Assembly: GCF_051622035.1 (NCBI RefSeq)
Contig: NC_135358.1
Span: forward strand, 4,913,501-4,977,500
Source: Arctopsyche grandis
Lineage: Eukaryota > Arthropoda > Insecta > Trichoptera > Hydropsychidae
Reading direction: 5' to 3'
Length of the DNA: 64,000 nucleotides
In this document: one piece after another, positions 28,866 through 43,744 of the stretch
How the letters are laid out: every line of letters starts with the position of its first letter
Numbering within the stretch: position 1 is the stretch's first letter
Made by a program: the position numbers and the translations under genes
Notes under the pieces: generated by a model
What the model was told of the DNA's origin: nothing
Database searches by the model: none
Seen by the model: the letters and a program-made list of their open reading frames with translations, nothing else

Positions 28866-31800
28866 CAAAACGTGCTAACTTCATGAAACGTAACCCAACC
28901 TTACCTAACTATCACCGAAATCAATGAATTCGACATTGCAAAAATATACACAAAACGTGCTTACTTCACGAAACGTGACCCAACCTAACCTAACTATCAC
29001 CAAAATCAAAGAATTCGACATTGCAAAAATATACACAAAACGTGCTTACTTTACGAAACCTAAACCAACCTAACCTAACCACCACCGAAATCAATGAATT
29101 CGACATTGCAAAAATATACACAAAACGTGCTTACTTCACGAAACGTGACCCAACCTAACCTAACTATCACCAAAATCAAAGAAGTCGACATTGCAAAAAT
29201 ATACACAAAACGTGCTAACCTCACTTAACCTAACCCAACCTAACCTAACCATCATGCAATCAAAGAATTCGACATTGCCAAAATATCCACAAAACGTGCT
29301 TACCTCACAAAACCTAATTCAACCTAACCTAAGCATCACCGAAATGAAAGAATTCGACATTGCCAAAATATCCACAAAACGTGCCATTCTCACAAAACCT
29401 AACCCAACCTCACCTAACCATTACCGAAATCAAAGAATTCGACATTGCAAAAATATCCACTAAACGTGCTTACCTCACCAAACCTAACTCAACCTAACCT
29501 TTTCATCACTGAAATCAAATAATTTGACTTTGCCAAAATATCCAAAAAACGTGCTTACTTCACGAAACCTTACCCAACCTAACCTAACCATCACCGAAAT
29601 CAAAGTATTTGACAATGCAAAAATATCCACAAAACGTGCTTACTACACCAACCCTAATATAACCTAACCTAACCATCACCGAAATCAAATAATTCGACAT
29701 TGCAAAAATATACACAAAACGTGCTAACTTCATGAAACGTAACCCAACCTAACCTAACTATCACCGAATTCAATGAATTCGACATTACAAAAATATACAC
29801 AAAACGTGCTAAGTTCACCAACCCTAATATAACCTAACCTTACCATCCCGCAATCAAAGAATTCGACATTGCCAAAATATCCACAATACGTGCTTACCTC
29901 ACAAAACGTAACCCAACCTTACCTAACCATCACCGAAATCAATGAATTCGACATTGCAAAAATATACACAAAACGTGCTCACTTCACCAAACCTGACCCA
30001 ACCTAACCTTACTTTCACCGAAATAAAAGAATTTGACAATGAAAAAAAATTACACAAAACGTGCTTACTGCACCAAACTTAACCCAACCTAACCTAACCA
30101 TCACCAAAATCAACGAATTTGACAATGCAAAAGTATCCACAAAACTTGCTTACCTCACAAAACCTAACCCAAACTAACCTTAACATCACCGAAATCGAAG
30201 AAATCGACATTGCAAAAATATCCACAAAACGTGCTTTCCTCACCAAACCTTACCCAACCTAACCTTACCATCCCGCAATCAAAGAATTCGACATTGCCAA
30301 AATATCCACAATACGTGCTTACCTCACAAAACGTAACCCAACCTAACCTAACCATCACCGAAATCAATAAATTCGACATTGCAAAAATATCTACTAAACG
30401 TGCTTTCCTCACCAAACCTTACCCAACCTAACCTAACCATCACCGAAATTAAAGAATTTGACAATGCAAAAATATCCACAAAACGTGCTTACTTCACCAA
30501 CTCTATTCCAACCTAACCTTACCATCACCGAAATCAAAGAATTCGACATTGCAAAAATATCTACTAAACGTGCTTTCCTCACCAAACCTTACCCAACCTA
30601 ATCTAACCATCACCGAAATTAAAGAATTTGACAATGCAAAAATATCCACAAAACGTGCTTACTTCACCAAGCCTAATCCAACCTAACCGAACCATCACCG
30701 AAATCGAAGAATTTGACATTGCCAAAATATCCACAAAACGTGCCGTTCTCACAAAACCTAACCCAACCTAACCTAACCACCACCGAAATCAATGAATTCG
30801 ACATTGCGAAAATATACACAAAACGTGCTAACTTCACGAAACGTAACCCAACCTAACCTAACTATCACCGAAATCAAAGAATTCGACATTGCAAAAATAT
30901 ACACAAAACGTGCTTAGTTCACCAACCCTAATATAACCTAACCTTACCATCCCGCAATCAAAGAATTCGACATTGCCAAAATATCCACAATACGTGCTTA
31001 CCTCACAAAACGTAACCCAACCTAACCTAACCATCACCGAAATCAATGAATTCGACATTGCAAAAATATACACAAAACGTGCTAACTTCACCAAACCTGA
31101 CCCAACCTAACCTTACTTTCACCGAAATAAAAGAATTTGACAATGAAAAAAAATTACACAAAACGTGCTTACTGCACCAAACTTAACCCAACCTAACCTA
31201 ACCATCACCAAAATCAACGAATTTGACAATGCAAAAGTATCCACAAAACTTGCTTACCTCACAAAACCTAACCCAAACTAACCTTAACATCACCGAAATC
31301 GAAGAATTCGACATTGCAAAAATATCCACAAAACGTGCTTTCCTCACCAAACCTTACCCAACCTAACCTTACCATCCCGCAATCAAAGAATTCGACATTG
31401 CCAAAATATCCACAATACGTGCTTACCTCACAAAACGTAACCCAACCTAACCTAACCATCACCGAAATCAATGAATTCGACATTGCAAAAATATACACAA
31501 AACGTGCTAACTTCACCAAACCTGACCCAACCTAACCTTACTTTCACCGAAATAAAAGAATTTGACAATGAAAAAAAATTACACAAAACGTGCTTACTGC
31601 ACCAAACTTAACCCAACCTAACCTAACCATCACCAAAATCAACGAATTTGACAATGCAAAAGTATCCACAAAACTTGCTTACCTCACAAAACCTAACCCA
31701 AAATAACCTTAACATCACCGAAATCGAAGAATTCGACATTGCAAAAATATCCACAAAACGTGCTTTCCTCACCAAACCTTACCCAACCTACCCTAACCAT

Positions 31801-34090
31801 CACCGAAATCAAAGAATTCGACTTTGCCAAAATATCCAAAAAACGTGCTTACTTCACGAAAACTAACCCAACCTAACCTAACCATCACCGAAATCAAATA
31901 ATTTGACATTGCCAAAATATCCACAAAACGTGCCATTCTCACAAAACCTAATCCAACCAAACTTAACTACCACCGAAATCAATGAATTCGACATTGCAAA
32001 AATATACACAAAACGTGCTTACTTCACGAAACGTGACCCAACCTAACCTAACTATCACCAAAATCAAAGAAGTCGACATTGCAAAAATATACACAAAACG
32101 TGCTAACCTCACTTAACCTAACCCAACCTAACCTAACCATCCTGCAATCAAAGAATTCGACATTGACAAAATATCCACAAAACGTGCTTACCTCACAAAA
32201 CCTAATTTAACCTAACCTAAGCATCACCGAAATAAAAGAATTCGACATTGCCAAAATATCCACAAAACGTGCCATTCTCACAAAACCTAACCCAACCTCA
32301 CCTAACCACCACCGAAATCAAAGAATTCGACATTGCAAAAATATACACAAAACGTGCTTACCTCACTTAACCTAACCCAACCTAACCTAACCATTCCGCA
32401 ATCAAAGAATTCGACATTGCCAAAATATCCACAAAACGTGTTTACCTCACAAAACCTAATCCAAACTAACCTAACCATCACCGAAATCAAAGAATTCGAC
32501 ATTGCAAAAATATCCACTAAACGTGCTTACCTCACCAAACCTAACCCAACCTAACCTTACCATCACCGAAATCAAAGAATTCGACATTGCAAAAATATCT
32601 ACTAAACGTGCTTTCCTCACCAAACCTTACCCAACCTAAACTAACCATCACCGAAATTAAAGAATTTGACACTGCAAAAATATCCACAAAACGTGCTTAC
32701 TTCACCAACTCTAACCCAACCTAACCTAACCATCACCGAAATCAAAGAATTCGACATTGCAAAAATATCTACTAAACGTGCTTTCCTCACCAAACCTTAC
32801 CCAACCTAATCTAACCATCACCGAAATCAATGAATTCGACATTGCGAAAATATACACAAAACGTGCTAACTTCACGAAACGTAACCCAACCTAACCTAAC
32901 TATCACCGAAATCAAAGAATTCGACATTGCAAAAATATCCACTAAACGTGCTTACCTCACCAAACCTAACTCAACCTAACCTTTTCATCACTGAAATCAA
33001 ATAATTTGACTTTGCCAAAATATCCAAAAAACGTGCTTACTTCACGAAACCTTACCCAACCTAACCTAACCATCACCGAAATCAAAGAATTTGACAATGC
33101 AAAAATATCCACAAAACGTGCTTACTACACCAACCCTAATATAACCTAACCTAACCATCACCGAAATCAAATAATTCGACATTGCAAAAATATACACAAA
33201 ACGTGCTAACTTCACCAAACCTGACCCAACCTAACCTTACTTTCACCGAAATAAAAGAATTTGACAATCAAAAAAAATTACACAAAACGTGCTTACTGCA
33301 CCAAACTTAACCCAACCTAACCTAACCATCACCAAAATCAACGAATTTGACAATGCAAAAGTATCCACAAAACTTGCTTACCTCACAAAACCTAACCCAA
33401 ACTAACCTTAACATCACCGAAATCGAAGAATTCGACATTGCAAAAATATCCACAAAACGTGCTTTCCTCACCAAACCTTACCCAACCTAACCTTACCATC
33501 CCGCAATCAAAGAATTCGACATTGCCAAAATATCCACAATACGTGCTTACCTCACAAAACGTAACCCAACCTTACCTAACCATCACCGAAATCAATGAAT
33601 TCGACATTGCAAAAATATACACAAAACGTGCTAACTTTACCAAACCTGAACCAACCTAACCTTACTTTCACCGAAATAAAAGAAGTCGACATTGCAAAAA
33701 TATACACAAAACGTGCTAACCTCACTTAACCTAACCCAACCTAACCTAACCATCCTGCAATCAAAGAATTCGACATTGCCAAAATATCCACAAAACGTGC
33801 TTACCTCACAAAACCTAATTCAACCTAACCTAAGCATCACCGAAATGAAAGAATTCGACATTGCCAAAATATCCACAAAACGTGCCATTCTCATAAAACC
33901 TAACCCAACCTAACCTAACCACCACCGAAATCAATGAATTTGACATTGCAAAAATATACACAAAACGTGCCATTCTCACAAAACCTAACCCAACCTCACC
34001 GAACCACCACCGAAATCAAAGAATTCGACATTGCAAAAATATACACAAAACGTGCTAACTTTATGAAACGTAACCCATCCTAACCTAACT
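28866..34090 (+). repeat. Mosaic satellite without a single clear HOR
   Basis: Monomers seen in neighbouring blocks (ACCAACCCTAATATAACC, TATCTACTAAACGTGC, TGAAAAAAAATTACAC and GAAGTCGACATTGC types) appear in changing order. Some pieces repeat locally: the CCCGCAATC...CAATACGTGC pair is found near 29,840, 30,270, 30,950, 31,377 and 33,500. Confidence 0.65.
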
Positions 34091-35279
34091 ATCACCGAAA
34101 TCAATGAATTCGACATTGCAAAAATATCCACAAAACGTGCTTACCTCACCAAATTTAACCCAACCTAACCTAACCATCAAAGAAAACAAAGAATTAACCA
34201 TTGCAAAAAAAAACACAAAGCGTGCTTACCTCACCAAACCTAACCCAAACTTACCTAACCATCACCGAAATCAAAGAATTCGATATTGCAAAAATATCCA
34301 CAAAACGTGCCAAACTCACCAAACCTAACCCAACCTAACCTAAGCATCACCAATATCAAAGAATAAGACATTGCAAAAATATCCACAAAACGTGCTTACC
34401 TCACCAAATTTAACCCAACCTAACCTAACCATCAAAGAAAACAAAGAATTAAACATTGCAAAAAAATACACAAAGCGTGCTTACCTCACCAAACCTAACC
34501 CAAACTTACCTAACCATCACCGAAATCAAAGAATTCGATATTGCAAAAATATCCACAAAACGTGCTAAACTCACCAAACCTAACCCAACCTAACCTAAGC
34601 ATCACCAATATCAAAGAATTAGACATTGCAAAAATATCCACAAAACGTGCTTACCTCACCAAATTTAACCCAACCTAACCTAACCATCAAAGAAAACAAA
34701 GAATTAAACATTGCAAAAAAATACACAAAGCGTGCTTACCTCACCAAACCTAACCCAAACTTACCTAACCATCACCGAAATCAAAGAATTCGATATTGCA
34801 AAAATATCGACAAAACGTGCTAAACTCACCAAACCTAACCCAACCTAACCTAAGCATCACCAATATCAAAGAATTAGACATTGCAAAAATATCCACAAAA
34901 CGTGCTTACCTCACCAAATTTAACCCAACCTAACCTAACCATCAAAGAAAACAAAGAATTAAACATTGCAAAAAAATACACAAAGCGTGCTTACCTCACC
35001 AAACCTAACCCAAACTTACCTAACCATCACCGAAATCAAAGAATTCGATATTGCAAAAATATCCACAAAACGTGCTAAACTCACCAAACCTAACCCAACC
35101 TAACCTAAGCATCACCAATATCAAAGAATTAGACATTGCAAAAATATCCACAAAACGTGCTTACCTCACCAAATTTAACCCAACCTAACCTAACCATCAA
35201 AGAAAACAAAGAATTAAACATTGCAAAAAAATACACAAAGCGTGCTTACCTCACCAAACCAAACCCAAACTTACCTAAC
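34091..35279 (+). repeat. 255-bp trimer HOR, ~4.7 copies
   Basis: Units at 34,091-34,345, 34,346-34,600, 34,601-34,855, 34,856-35,110 and a partial one from 35,111. Each has three monomers: one starting ATCACCAATATC with an AAATTTAACCC tail, one starting ATCAAAGAAAACAAAG with ACACAAAGCGTGC, and one with GAATTCGATATTGC and GCTAAACTCACC. Units are almost identical, with single changes such as TATCGACAAAACG near 34,805. Because 255 is a multiple of three, each unit shows the same spurious 65-codon open frame. Confidence 0.92.
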
Positions 35280-36999
35280 CATCAACGAAATCAAAGAATT
35301 CGACATTGCAAAAATATACACAAAACGTGCTAACCTCACTTAACCTAACCCAACCTAACCTAACCATCCTGCAATCAAAGAATTCGACATTGCCAAAATA
35401 TCCACAAAACGTGCTTACCTCACAAAACCTAATCCAACCTAACCTAAGCATCACCGAAATGAAAGAATTCGACATTGCAAAAATATACACAAAACGTGCT
35501 AACTTCACCAAACCTGACCCAAACTAACCTTAACATCACCGAAATCGAAGAATTCGACATTGCCAAAATATCCACAAAACGTGCTTACCTCACAGAACCT
35601 AACCCAACCTAACCTAACCACCACCGAAATCAATGAATTTGATATTGCAAAAATATACACAAAACGTGCGAACTTCATGAAACGTAACCCAACCTAACCT
35701 AACTTTCACCGAAATCAATGAATTCGACATTGCAAAAATATACACAAAACGTGCTTACTTCACGAAACGTGACCCAACCTAACCTAACTATCACCAAAAT
35801 CAAAGAATTCGACATTGCAAAAATAAACACAAAACGTGCTAACCTCACTTAACCTAACCCAACCTAACCTAACCATCCTGCAATCAAAGAATTCGACATT
35901 GCCAAAATATCCACAAAACGTGCTTACCTCACAAAACCTAATCCAACCTAACCTAACCATCCTGCAATCAAAGAATTCGACTTTGCTAAAATATCCAAAA
36001 AACGTGCTTACTTCACGAAACCTAAACCAACCTAACCTAACCACCACCGTAATCAATGAATTCGACATTGCAAGAATATACACAAAACGTGCTTATTTCA
36101 CGAAACGTAACCCAACCTAACCTTACTTTCACCGAAATAAATGAATTTCATAATGAAAAAAAATCACACAAAACGACTTACTGCACCAAACATAACCCAA
36201 CCTAACCTAACCATCACCAAAATCAACGAATTTGACAATGCAAAAGTATCCACAAAACTTGCTTACCTCACCAAACCTTACCCAACCTAACTTTATCGTC
36301 ACCGAAAACAAAGAATTCAACTTTGCCAAAATATCCACAAAACGTGCCATTCTCACAAAACCTAACCCAACCTAACCTAACCAACCTAACCTAACCACCA
36401 CCGAAATCAATGAATTCGACATTGCAAAAAAATACACAAAACGTGCTAATTTCACGAATCGTAAACCAACCTAACCTAACTTTCACCGAAATAAAAGAAT
36501 TTGACAATGAAAAAAAATCACACAAAACGTGCTTACTGCACCAAACTTAACCCAACCTAACCTAACCATCACCAAAATCAACGAATTTGACAATGCAAAA
36601 GTATCCACAAAACTTGCTTACCTCACAAAACCTAACCCAAACTAACCTTAACATCACCGAAATCGAAGAATTCGACATTGCAAAAATATCCACAAAACGT
36701 GCTTACCTCACCAAACCAAACCCAACCTAACCTAACCACCACCGGAATCAATGAATTCGACAATGCAAAAATATACACAAAAAGTGCTTACTTCACGAAA
36801 CGTAACCCAACCTAACCTAACTATCACCAAAATCAATGAATTCGCCATTGCAAAAAAATACACAAAACGTGCTAACCTCACTTAACCTAACCCAACCTAA
36901 CCTAACCACCACCGAAATCAAAGAATTCGACATTGCAAAAATATACACAAAACGTGCTAACTTTATGAAACGTAATCCAACCTAACCTAACTATCACCG

Positions 37000-39900
37000 A
37001 AATCAATGAATTCGACATTGCAAAAATATACACAAAACGTGCTTACTTCACGAAACGTAACCCAACCTAACCTAACTATCACCAAAATCAATGAATTCGC
37101 CATTGCAAAAAAATACACAAAACGTGCTAACCTCACTTAACCTAACCCAACCTAACCTAACCATCCTGCAATCAAAGAATTCGACATTGCGAAAATATCC
37201 ACAAAACGTGCTTACCTCACAAATCCTAATCCAACCTAACCAAAGCATCACCAAAATCAAAGAATTCGACATTACCAAAATATCCACAAAACGTGCCATT
37301 CGTACAAAACCTAACCCAACCTAACCTAACCACCACCGAAATCAATGAATTTGACTTTGCAAAAATATACACAAAACGTGCGAACTTTATGAAACGTAAC
37401 CCAACCTAACCTAAGCATCACCGAAATGAAAGAATTCGACATTGCAAAAATATACACAAAACGTGCTTACTTCACGAAACGTGACCCAACCTAACCTAAC
37501 TATCACCAAAATCAAAGAATTCGACATTGCAAAAATATACACAAAACGTGCTAACCTCACTTAACCTAACCCAACCTAACCTAACCATCCTGCAATCAAA
37601 GAATTCGACTTTGCTAAAATATCCAAAAAACGTGCTTACTTCACGAAACCTAAACCAACCTAACCTAACCACCACCGAAATCAATGAATTCGACATTGCA
37701 AAAATATACACAAAACGTGCTTATTTCACGAAACGTAACCCAACCTAACCTAACTTTCACCGAAATAAATGAATTTCATAATGAATAAAAATCACACAAA
37801 ACGACTTACTGCACCAAACATAACCCAACCTAACCTAACCACCACCGAAATCAATGAATTCGACATTGCAAAAATATACACAAAACGTGCTAATTTCATG
37901 AAACGTAACCCAACCTTACCTAACTATCACCGAAATCAATGAATTCGACATTGCAAAAATATACCCAAAACGTGCTTACTTCACGAAACGTGACCCAACC
38001 TAACCTAACTATCACCAAAATCAAAGAATTCGACATTGCAAAAATATACACAAAACGTGCTTACTTCACGAAACGTGACCCAACCTAACCTAACTATCAC
38101 CAAAATCAAAGAAGTCGACATTGCAAAAATATACACAAAACGTGCTAACCTCACTTAACCTAACCCAACCTAACCTAACCATCCTGCAATCAAAGAATTC
38201 GACATTGCGAAAATATCCACAAAACGTGCTTACCTCACAAATCCTAATCCAACCTAACCAAAGCATCACCAAAATCAAAGAATTCGACATTACCAAAATA
38301 TCCACAAAACGTGCCATTCGTACAAAACCTAACCCAACCTAACCTAACCACCACCGAAATCAATGAATTTGACATTGCAAAAATATACACAAAACGTGCG
38401 AACTTTATGAAACGTAACCCAACCTAACCTAAGCATCACCGAAATGAAAGAATTCGACATTGCAAAAATATACACAAAACGTGCTTACTTCACGAAACGT
38501 GACCCAACCTAACCTAACTATCACCAAAATCAAAGAATTCGACATTGCAAAAATATACACAAAACGTGCTAACCTCACTTAACCTAACCCAACCTAACCT
38601 AACCATCCTGCAATCAAAGAATTCGACTTTGCTAAAATATCCAAAAAACGTGCTTACTTCACGAAACCTAAACCAACCTAACCTAACCACCACCGAAATC
38701 AATGAATTCGACATTGCAAAAATATACACAAAACGTGCTTATTTCACGAAACGTAACCCAACCTAACCTAACTTTCACCGAAATAAATGAATTTCATACT
38801 GAAAAAAAATCACACAAAACGACTTACTGCACCAAACATAACCCAACCTAACCTAACCACCACCGAAATCAATGAATTCGACATTGCAAAAATATACACA
38901 AAACGTGCTAATTTCATGAAACGTAACCCAACCTTACCTAACTATCACCGAAATCAATGAATTCGACATTGCAAAAATATACCCAAAACGTGCTTACTTC
39001 ACGAAACGTGACCCAACCTAACCTAACTATCACCAAAATCAAAGAATTCGACATTGCAAAAATATACACAAAACGTGCTTACTTCACGAAACGTGACCCA
39101 ACCTAACCTAACTATCACCAAAATCAAAGAAGTCGACATTGCAAAAATATACACAAAACGTGCTAACCTCACTTAACCTAACCCAACCTAACCTAACCAT
39201 CCTGCAATCAAAGAATTCGACATTGCCAAAATATCCACAAAACGTGCTTACCTCACAAAACCTAATTCAACCTAACCTAAGCATCACCGAAATGAAAGAA
39301 TTCGACATTGCCAAAATATCCACAAAACGTGCCATTCTCTCAAAACCTAACCCAACCTAACCTAACCACCACCGAAATCAATGAATTTGACATTGCAAAA
39401 ATATACACAAAACGTGCTAACTTCATAAAACGTAACCCAACCTTACCTAACTATCACCGAAATCAATGAATTCGACATTGCAAAAATATACACAAAACGT
39501 GCTTACTTCACGAAACGTGACCCAACCTAACCTAACTATGACCAAAATCAAAGAATTCGACATTGCAAAAATATACACAAAACGTGCTAACCTCACTTAA
39601 CCTAACCCAACCTAACCTAACCATCCTGCAATCAAAGAATCCGACTTTGCTAAAATATCCAAAAAACGTGCTTACTTCACGAAACCTAAACCAACCTAAC
39701 CTAACCACCACCGAAATCAATGAATTCGACATTGCAAAAATATACAAAAAACGTGCTTACTTCACGAAACGTGACCCAACCTAACCTAACTATCACCAAA
39801 ATCAAAGAAGTCGACATTGCAAAAATATACACAAAACGTGCTAACCTCACTTAACCTAACCCAACCTAACCTAACCATCCTGCAATCAAAGAATTCGACA

Positions 39901-41190
39901 TTGCCAAAATATCCACAAAACGTGCTTACCTCACAAAACCTAATTCAACCTAACCTAAGCATCACCGAAATGAAAGAATTCGACATTGCCAAAATATCCA
40001 CAAAACGTGCCATTCTCATAAAACCTAACCCAACCTAACCTAACCACCACCGAAATCAATGAATTTGACATTGCAAAAATATACACAAAACGTGCCATTC
40101 TCACAAAACCTAACCCAACCTCACCTAACCACCACCGAAATCAAAGAATTCGACATTGCAAAAATATACACAAAACGTGCTAACTTTATGAAACGTAACC
40201 CATCCTAACCTAACTATCACCGAAATCAATGAATTCGACATTGCAAAAATATACACAAAACGTGCTAACCTCACAAAACCTAATCCAACCTAACCAAAGC
40301 ATCACCGAAATCAAAGAATTCGACATTGCCAAAATATCCACAAAACGTGCCATTCTCACAAAACCTAACCCAACCTAACCTAACCACCACCGAAATCAAT
40401 GAATTCGACATTGCAAAAATATACACAAAACGTGCTAACTTCACGAAACCTAATCCAACCTAACCAAACCATCACCGGATCAAAGAATTCAACCTTGCCA
40501 AAATATACACAAAACGTGCTTACTTCACGAAACGTGACCCAACCTAACCTAACTATCACCAAAATCAAAGAATTCGACATTGCAAAAATATACACAAAAC
40601 GTGCTAACCTCACTTAACCTAACCCAACCTAACCTAACCATCCTGCAATCAAAGAATTCGACTTTGCTAAAATATCCAAAAAACGTGCTTACTTCACGAA
40701 ACCTAAACCAACCTAACCTAACCACCACCGAAATCAATGAATTCGACATTGCAAAAATATACACAAAACGTGCTTACTTCACGAAACGTGACCCAACCTA
40801 ACCTAACTATCACCAAAATCAAAGAAGTCGACATTGCAAAAATATACACAAAACGTGCTAACCTCACTTAACCTAACCCAACCTAACCTAACCATCCTGC
40901 AATCAAAGAATTCGACATTGCCAAAATATCCACAAAACGTGCTTACCTCACAAAACCTAATTCAACCTAACCTAAGCATCACCGAAATGAAAGAATTCGA
41001 CATTGCCAAAATATCCACAAAACGTGCCATTCTCACAAAACCTAACCCAACCTAACCTAACCACCACCGAAATCAATGAATTTGACATTGCAAAAATATA
41101 CACAAAACGTGCCATTCTCACAAAACCTAACCCAACCTCACCTAACCACCACCGAAATCAAAGAATTCGACATTGCAAAAATATACACAA
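37000..41190 (+). repeat. 1,018-bp (12-mer) HOR, about four copies
   Basis: The monomer pair ending CTTTGCTAAAATATCCAAAAAACG recurs at steps of 1,018, 1,018 and 1,017 bp (marker starts about 37,527, 38,545, 39,563 and 40,580). The preceding GAAGTCGACATTGC monomer recurs at 38,112, 39,130, 39,808 and 40,825, so one interval was shortened to eight monomers. Monomer content differs from the 1,018-bp HOR at 26.8-28.9 kb. Confidence 0.8.
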
Positions 41191-43744
41191 AACGTGCTAA
41201 CTTTATGAAACGTAACCCAACCTAACCTAACTATCACCGAAATCAATGAATTCGACATTGCAAAAATATACACAAAACGTGTTAACCTCACAAAACCTAA
41301 TCCAACCTAACCAAAGCATCACCGAAATCAAAGAATTCGACATTGCCAAAATATCCACAAAACGTGCCATTCTCACTAAACCTAACCCAACCTAACCTTA
41401 TCATCACCGAAATCAAAGAATTCGACTTTGCCAAATACCTTAAAAACGTGCTTACTTCACGAAACCTAATCCAACCTAACCAAACCATCACCGGATCAAA
41501 GAATTCAACCTTGCCAAAATATCCACAAAACGACCTTACCTCACAAAACCTAACCCAACCTAAACTATCCATCACCGAAATCAAGGAATTCGACATTGCA
41601 AAAATATACACAAAACGTGCTTACCTCACCAAACCTGACCCAACTTAACCTAACAATCACCGAAATAAAAGAATTTGACAATGCAAAAATATCAACAAAA
41701 CGTGATAAACTCAAAAAACCTAACCCAATCTAACCTAACCATCACCGAAATGAAAGAATTCGACCATGCCAAAATATCCACTAAACGTGCTTACCTCACC
41801 AAACCTAACACAACCTAACCTTATCATCACCGAAATCAAAGAATTCGACTTTGCCAAAATATCCAAAAAACGTGCTTTCTTCTTGAAAACTAACCCAACC
41901 TAACCTAACCATCACTAAAATCAAAGAATTTATGAATGCAAAAATATTTACAAAACGTGCTTACCTCACAAAACCTTACCCAAACTAACCTAAACATCAC
42001 CGAAATCGAAGAATTCGACATTGCAAAAATATCCACAAAACGTGCTTACCTGACGAAACCTAACCCAACCTTACCTAACCATCACCGAAATCAAACGATT
42101 CGACATCGCAAAAATATCCACAAAACGTGCCATTCTCACAAAACCTAACCCAACCTAACCTAACTTTCACCGAAATAACAGAATTTGATAATGAAAAAAA
42201 CTCACACAAAACGACTTACTGCACCAATCTTAACCCAACCTAACCTAACTATCACCAAAATCAAAGAATTCGATATTGCCAAAATATCCACAATACGTGC
42301 TTACCTCACAAAACGTAACCCAACCTAACCTAACCATCACCGAAATCAATGAATTCGACATTGCAAAAATATACACAAAACGTGCTAACTTCACCAAACC
42401 TGACCCAACCTAACCTTACTTTCACCGAAATAAAAGAATTTGACAATGAAAAAAAATTACACAAAACGTGCTTACTGCACCAAACTTAACCCAACCTAAC
42501 CTAACCATCACCAAAATCAACGAATTTGACAATGCAAAAGTATCCACAAAACTTGCTTACCTCACAAAACCTAACCCAAACTAACCTTAACATCACCGAA
42601 ATCGAAGAATTCGACATTGCAAAAATATCCACAAAACGTGCTTTCCTCACCAAACCTTACCCAACCTAACCTTACCATCCCGCAATCAAAGAATTCGACA
42701 TTGCCAAAATATCCACAATACGTGCTTACCTCACAAAACGTAACCCAACCTAACCTAACCATCACCGAAATCAATGAATTCGACATTGCAAAAATATACA
42801 CTAAACGTGCTTACCTCACCAAACCTAACCCAACCTAACCTTACCATCACCGAAATCAAAGAATTCGACATTGCAAAAATATCTACTAAACGTGCTTTCC
42901 TCACCAAACCTTACCCAACCTAACCTAACCATCACCGAAATTAAAGAATTTGACAATGCAAAAATATACACAAAACGTGCTTACTTCACCAACTCTAACC
43001 CAACCTAACCTTACCATCACCGAAATCAAAGAATTCGACATTGCAAAAATATCTACTAAACGTGCTTTCCTCACCAAACCTTACCCAACCTAATCTAACC
43101 ATCACCGAAATTAAAGAATTTGACAATGCAAAAATATCCACAAAACGTGCTTACGTCACCAACCCTAATCCAACCTAACCGAACCATCACCGAAATCGAA
43201 GAATTTGACATTGCCAAAATATCCACAAAACGTGCCGTTCTCCCAAAACCTAACCCAACCTAACCTAACCACCACCGAAATCAATGAATTCGACATTGCG
43301 AAAATATACACAAAACGTGCTCACTTCACGAAACGTAACCCAACCTAACCTAACTATCACCGAAATCAAAGAATTCGACATTGCAAAAATATCCACTAAA
43401 CGTGCTTACCTCACCAAACCTAACTCAACCTACCCTAACCATCACCGAAATCAAAGAATTCGACTTTGCCAAAATATCCAAAAAACGTGCTTACTTCACG
43501 AAAACTAACCCAACCTAACCTAACCATCACCGAAATCAAATAATTTGACATTGCCAAAATATCCACAAAACGTGCCATTCTCACAAAACCTAATCCAACC
43601 TAACTTAACTACCACCGAAATCAATGAATTCGACATTGCAAAAATATACACAAAACGTGCTAACTTCATGAAACGTAACCCAACCTAACCTAACTATCAC
43701 CGAAATCAATGAATTCGACATTGCAAAAATATACACAAAACGTG
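39990..43744 (+). repeat. 3.75-kb segment duplicated at 47,293-51,047
   Basis: Constant offset of 7,303 bp across the whole stretch. Landmarks shared in order include CATTCTCATAAAACC, the ATCACCGGATC monomers, AATTTATGAATGC, the CAAACGATTCGACATCGC monomer and TTCTCCCAAAACC. Only isolated differences were seen, for example CCTTAAAAACG against CCTAAAAAACG near 41,440 and 48,743. Confidence 0.85.
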
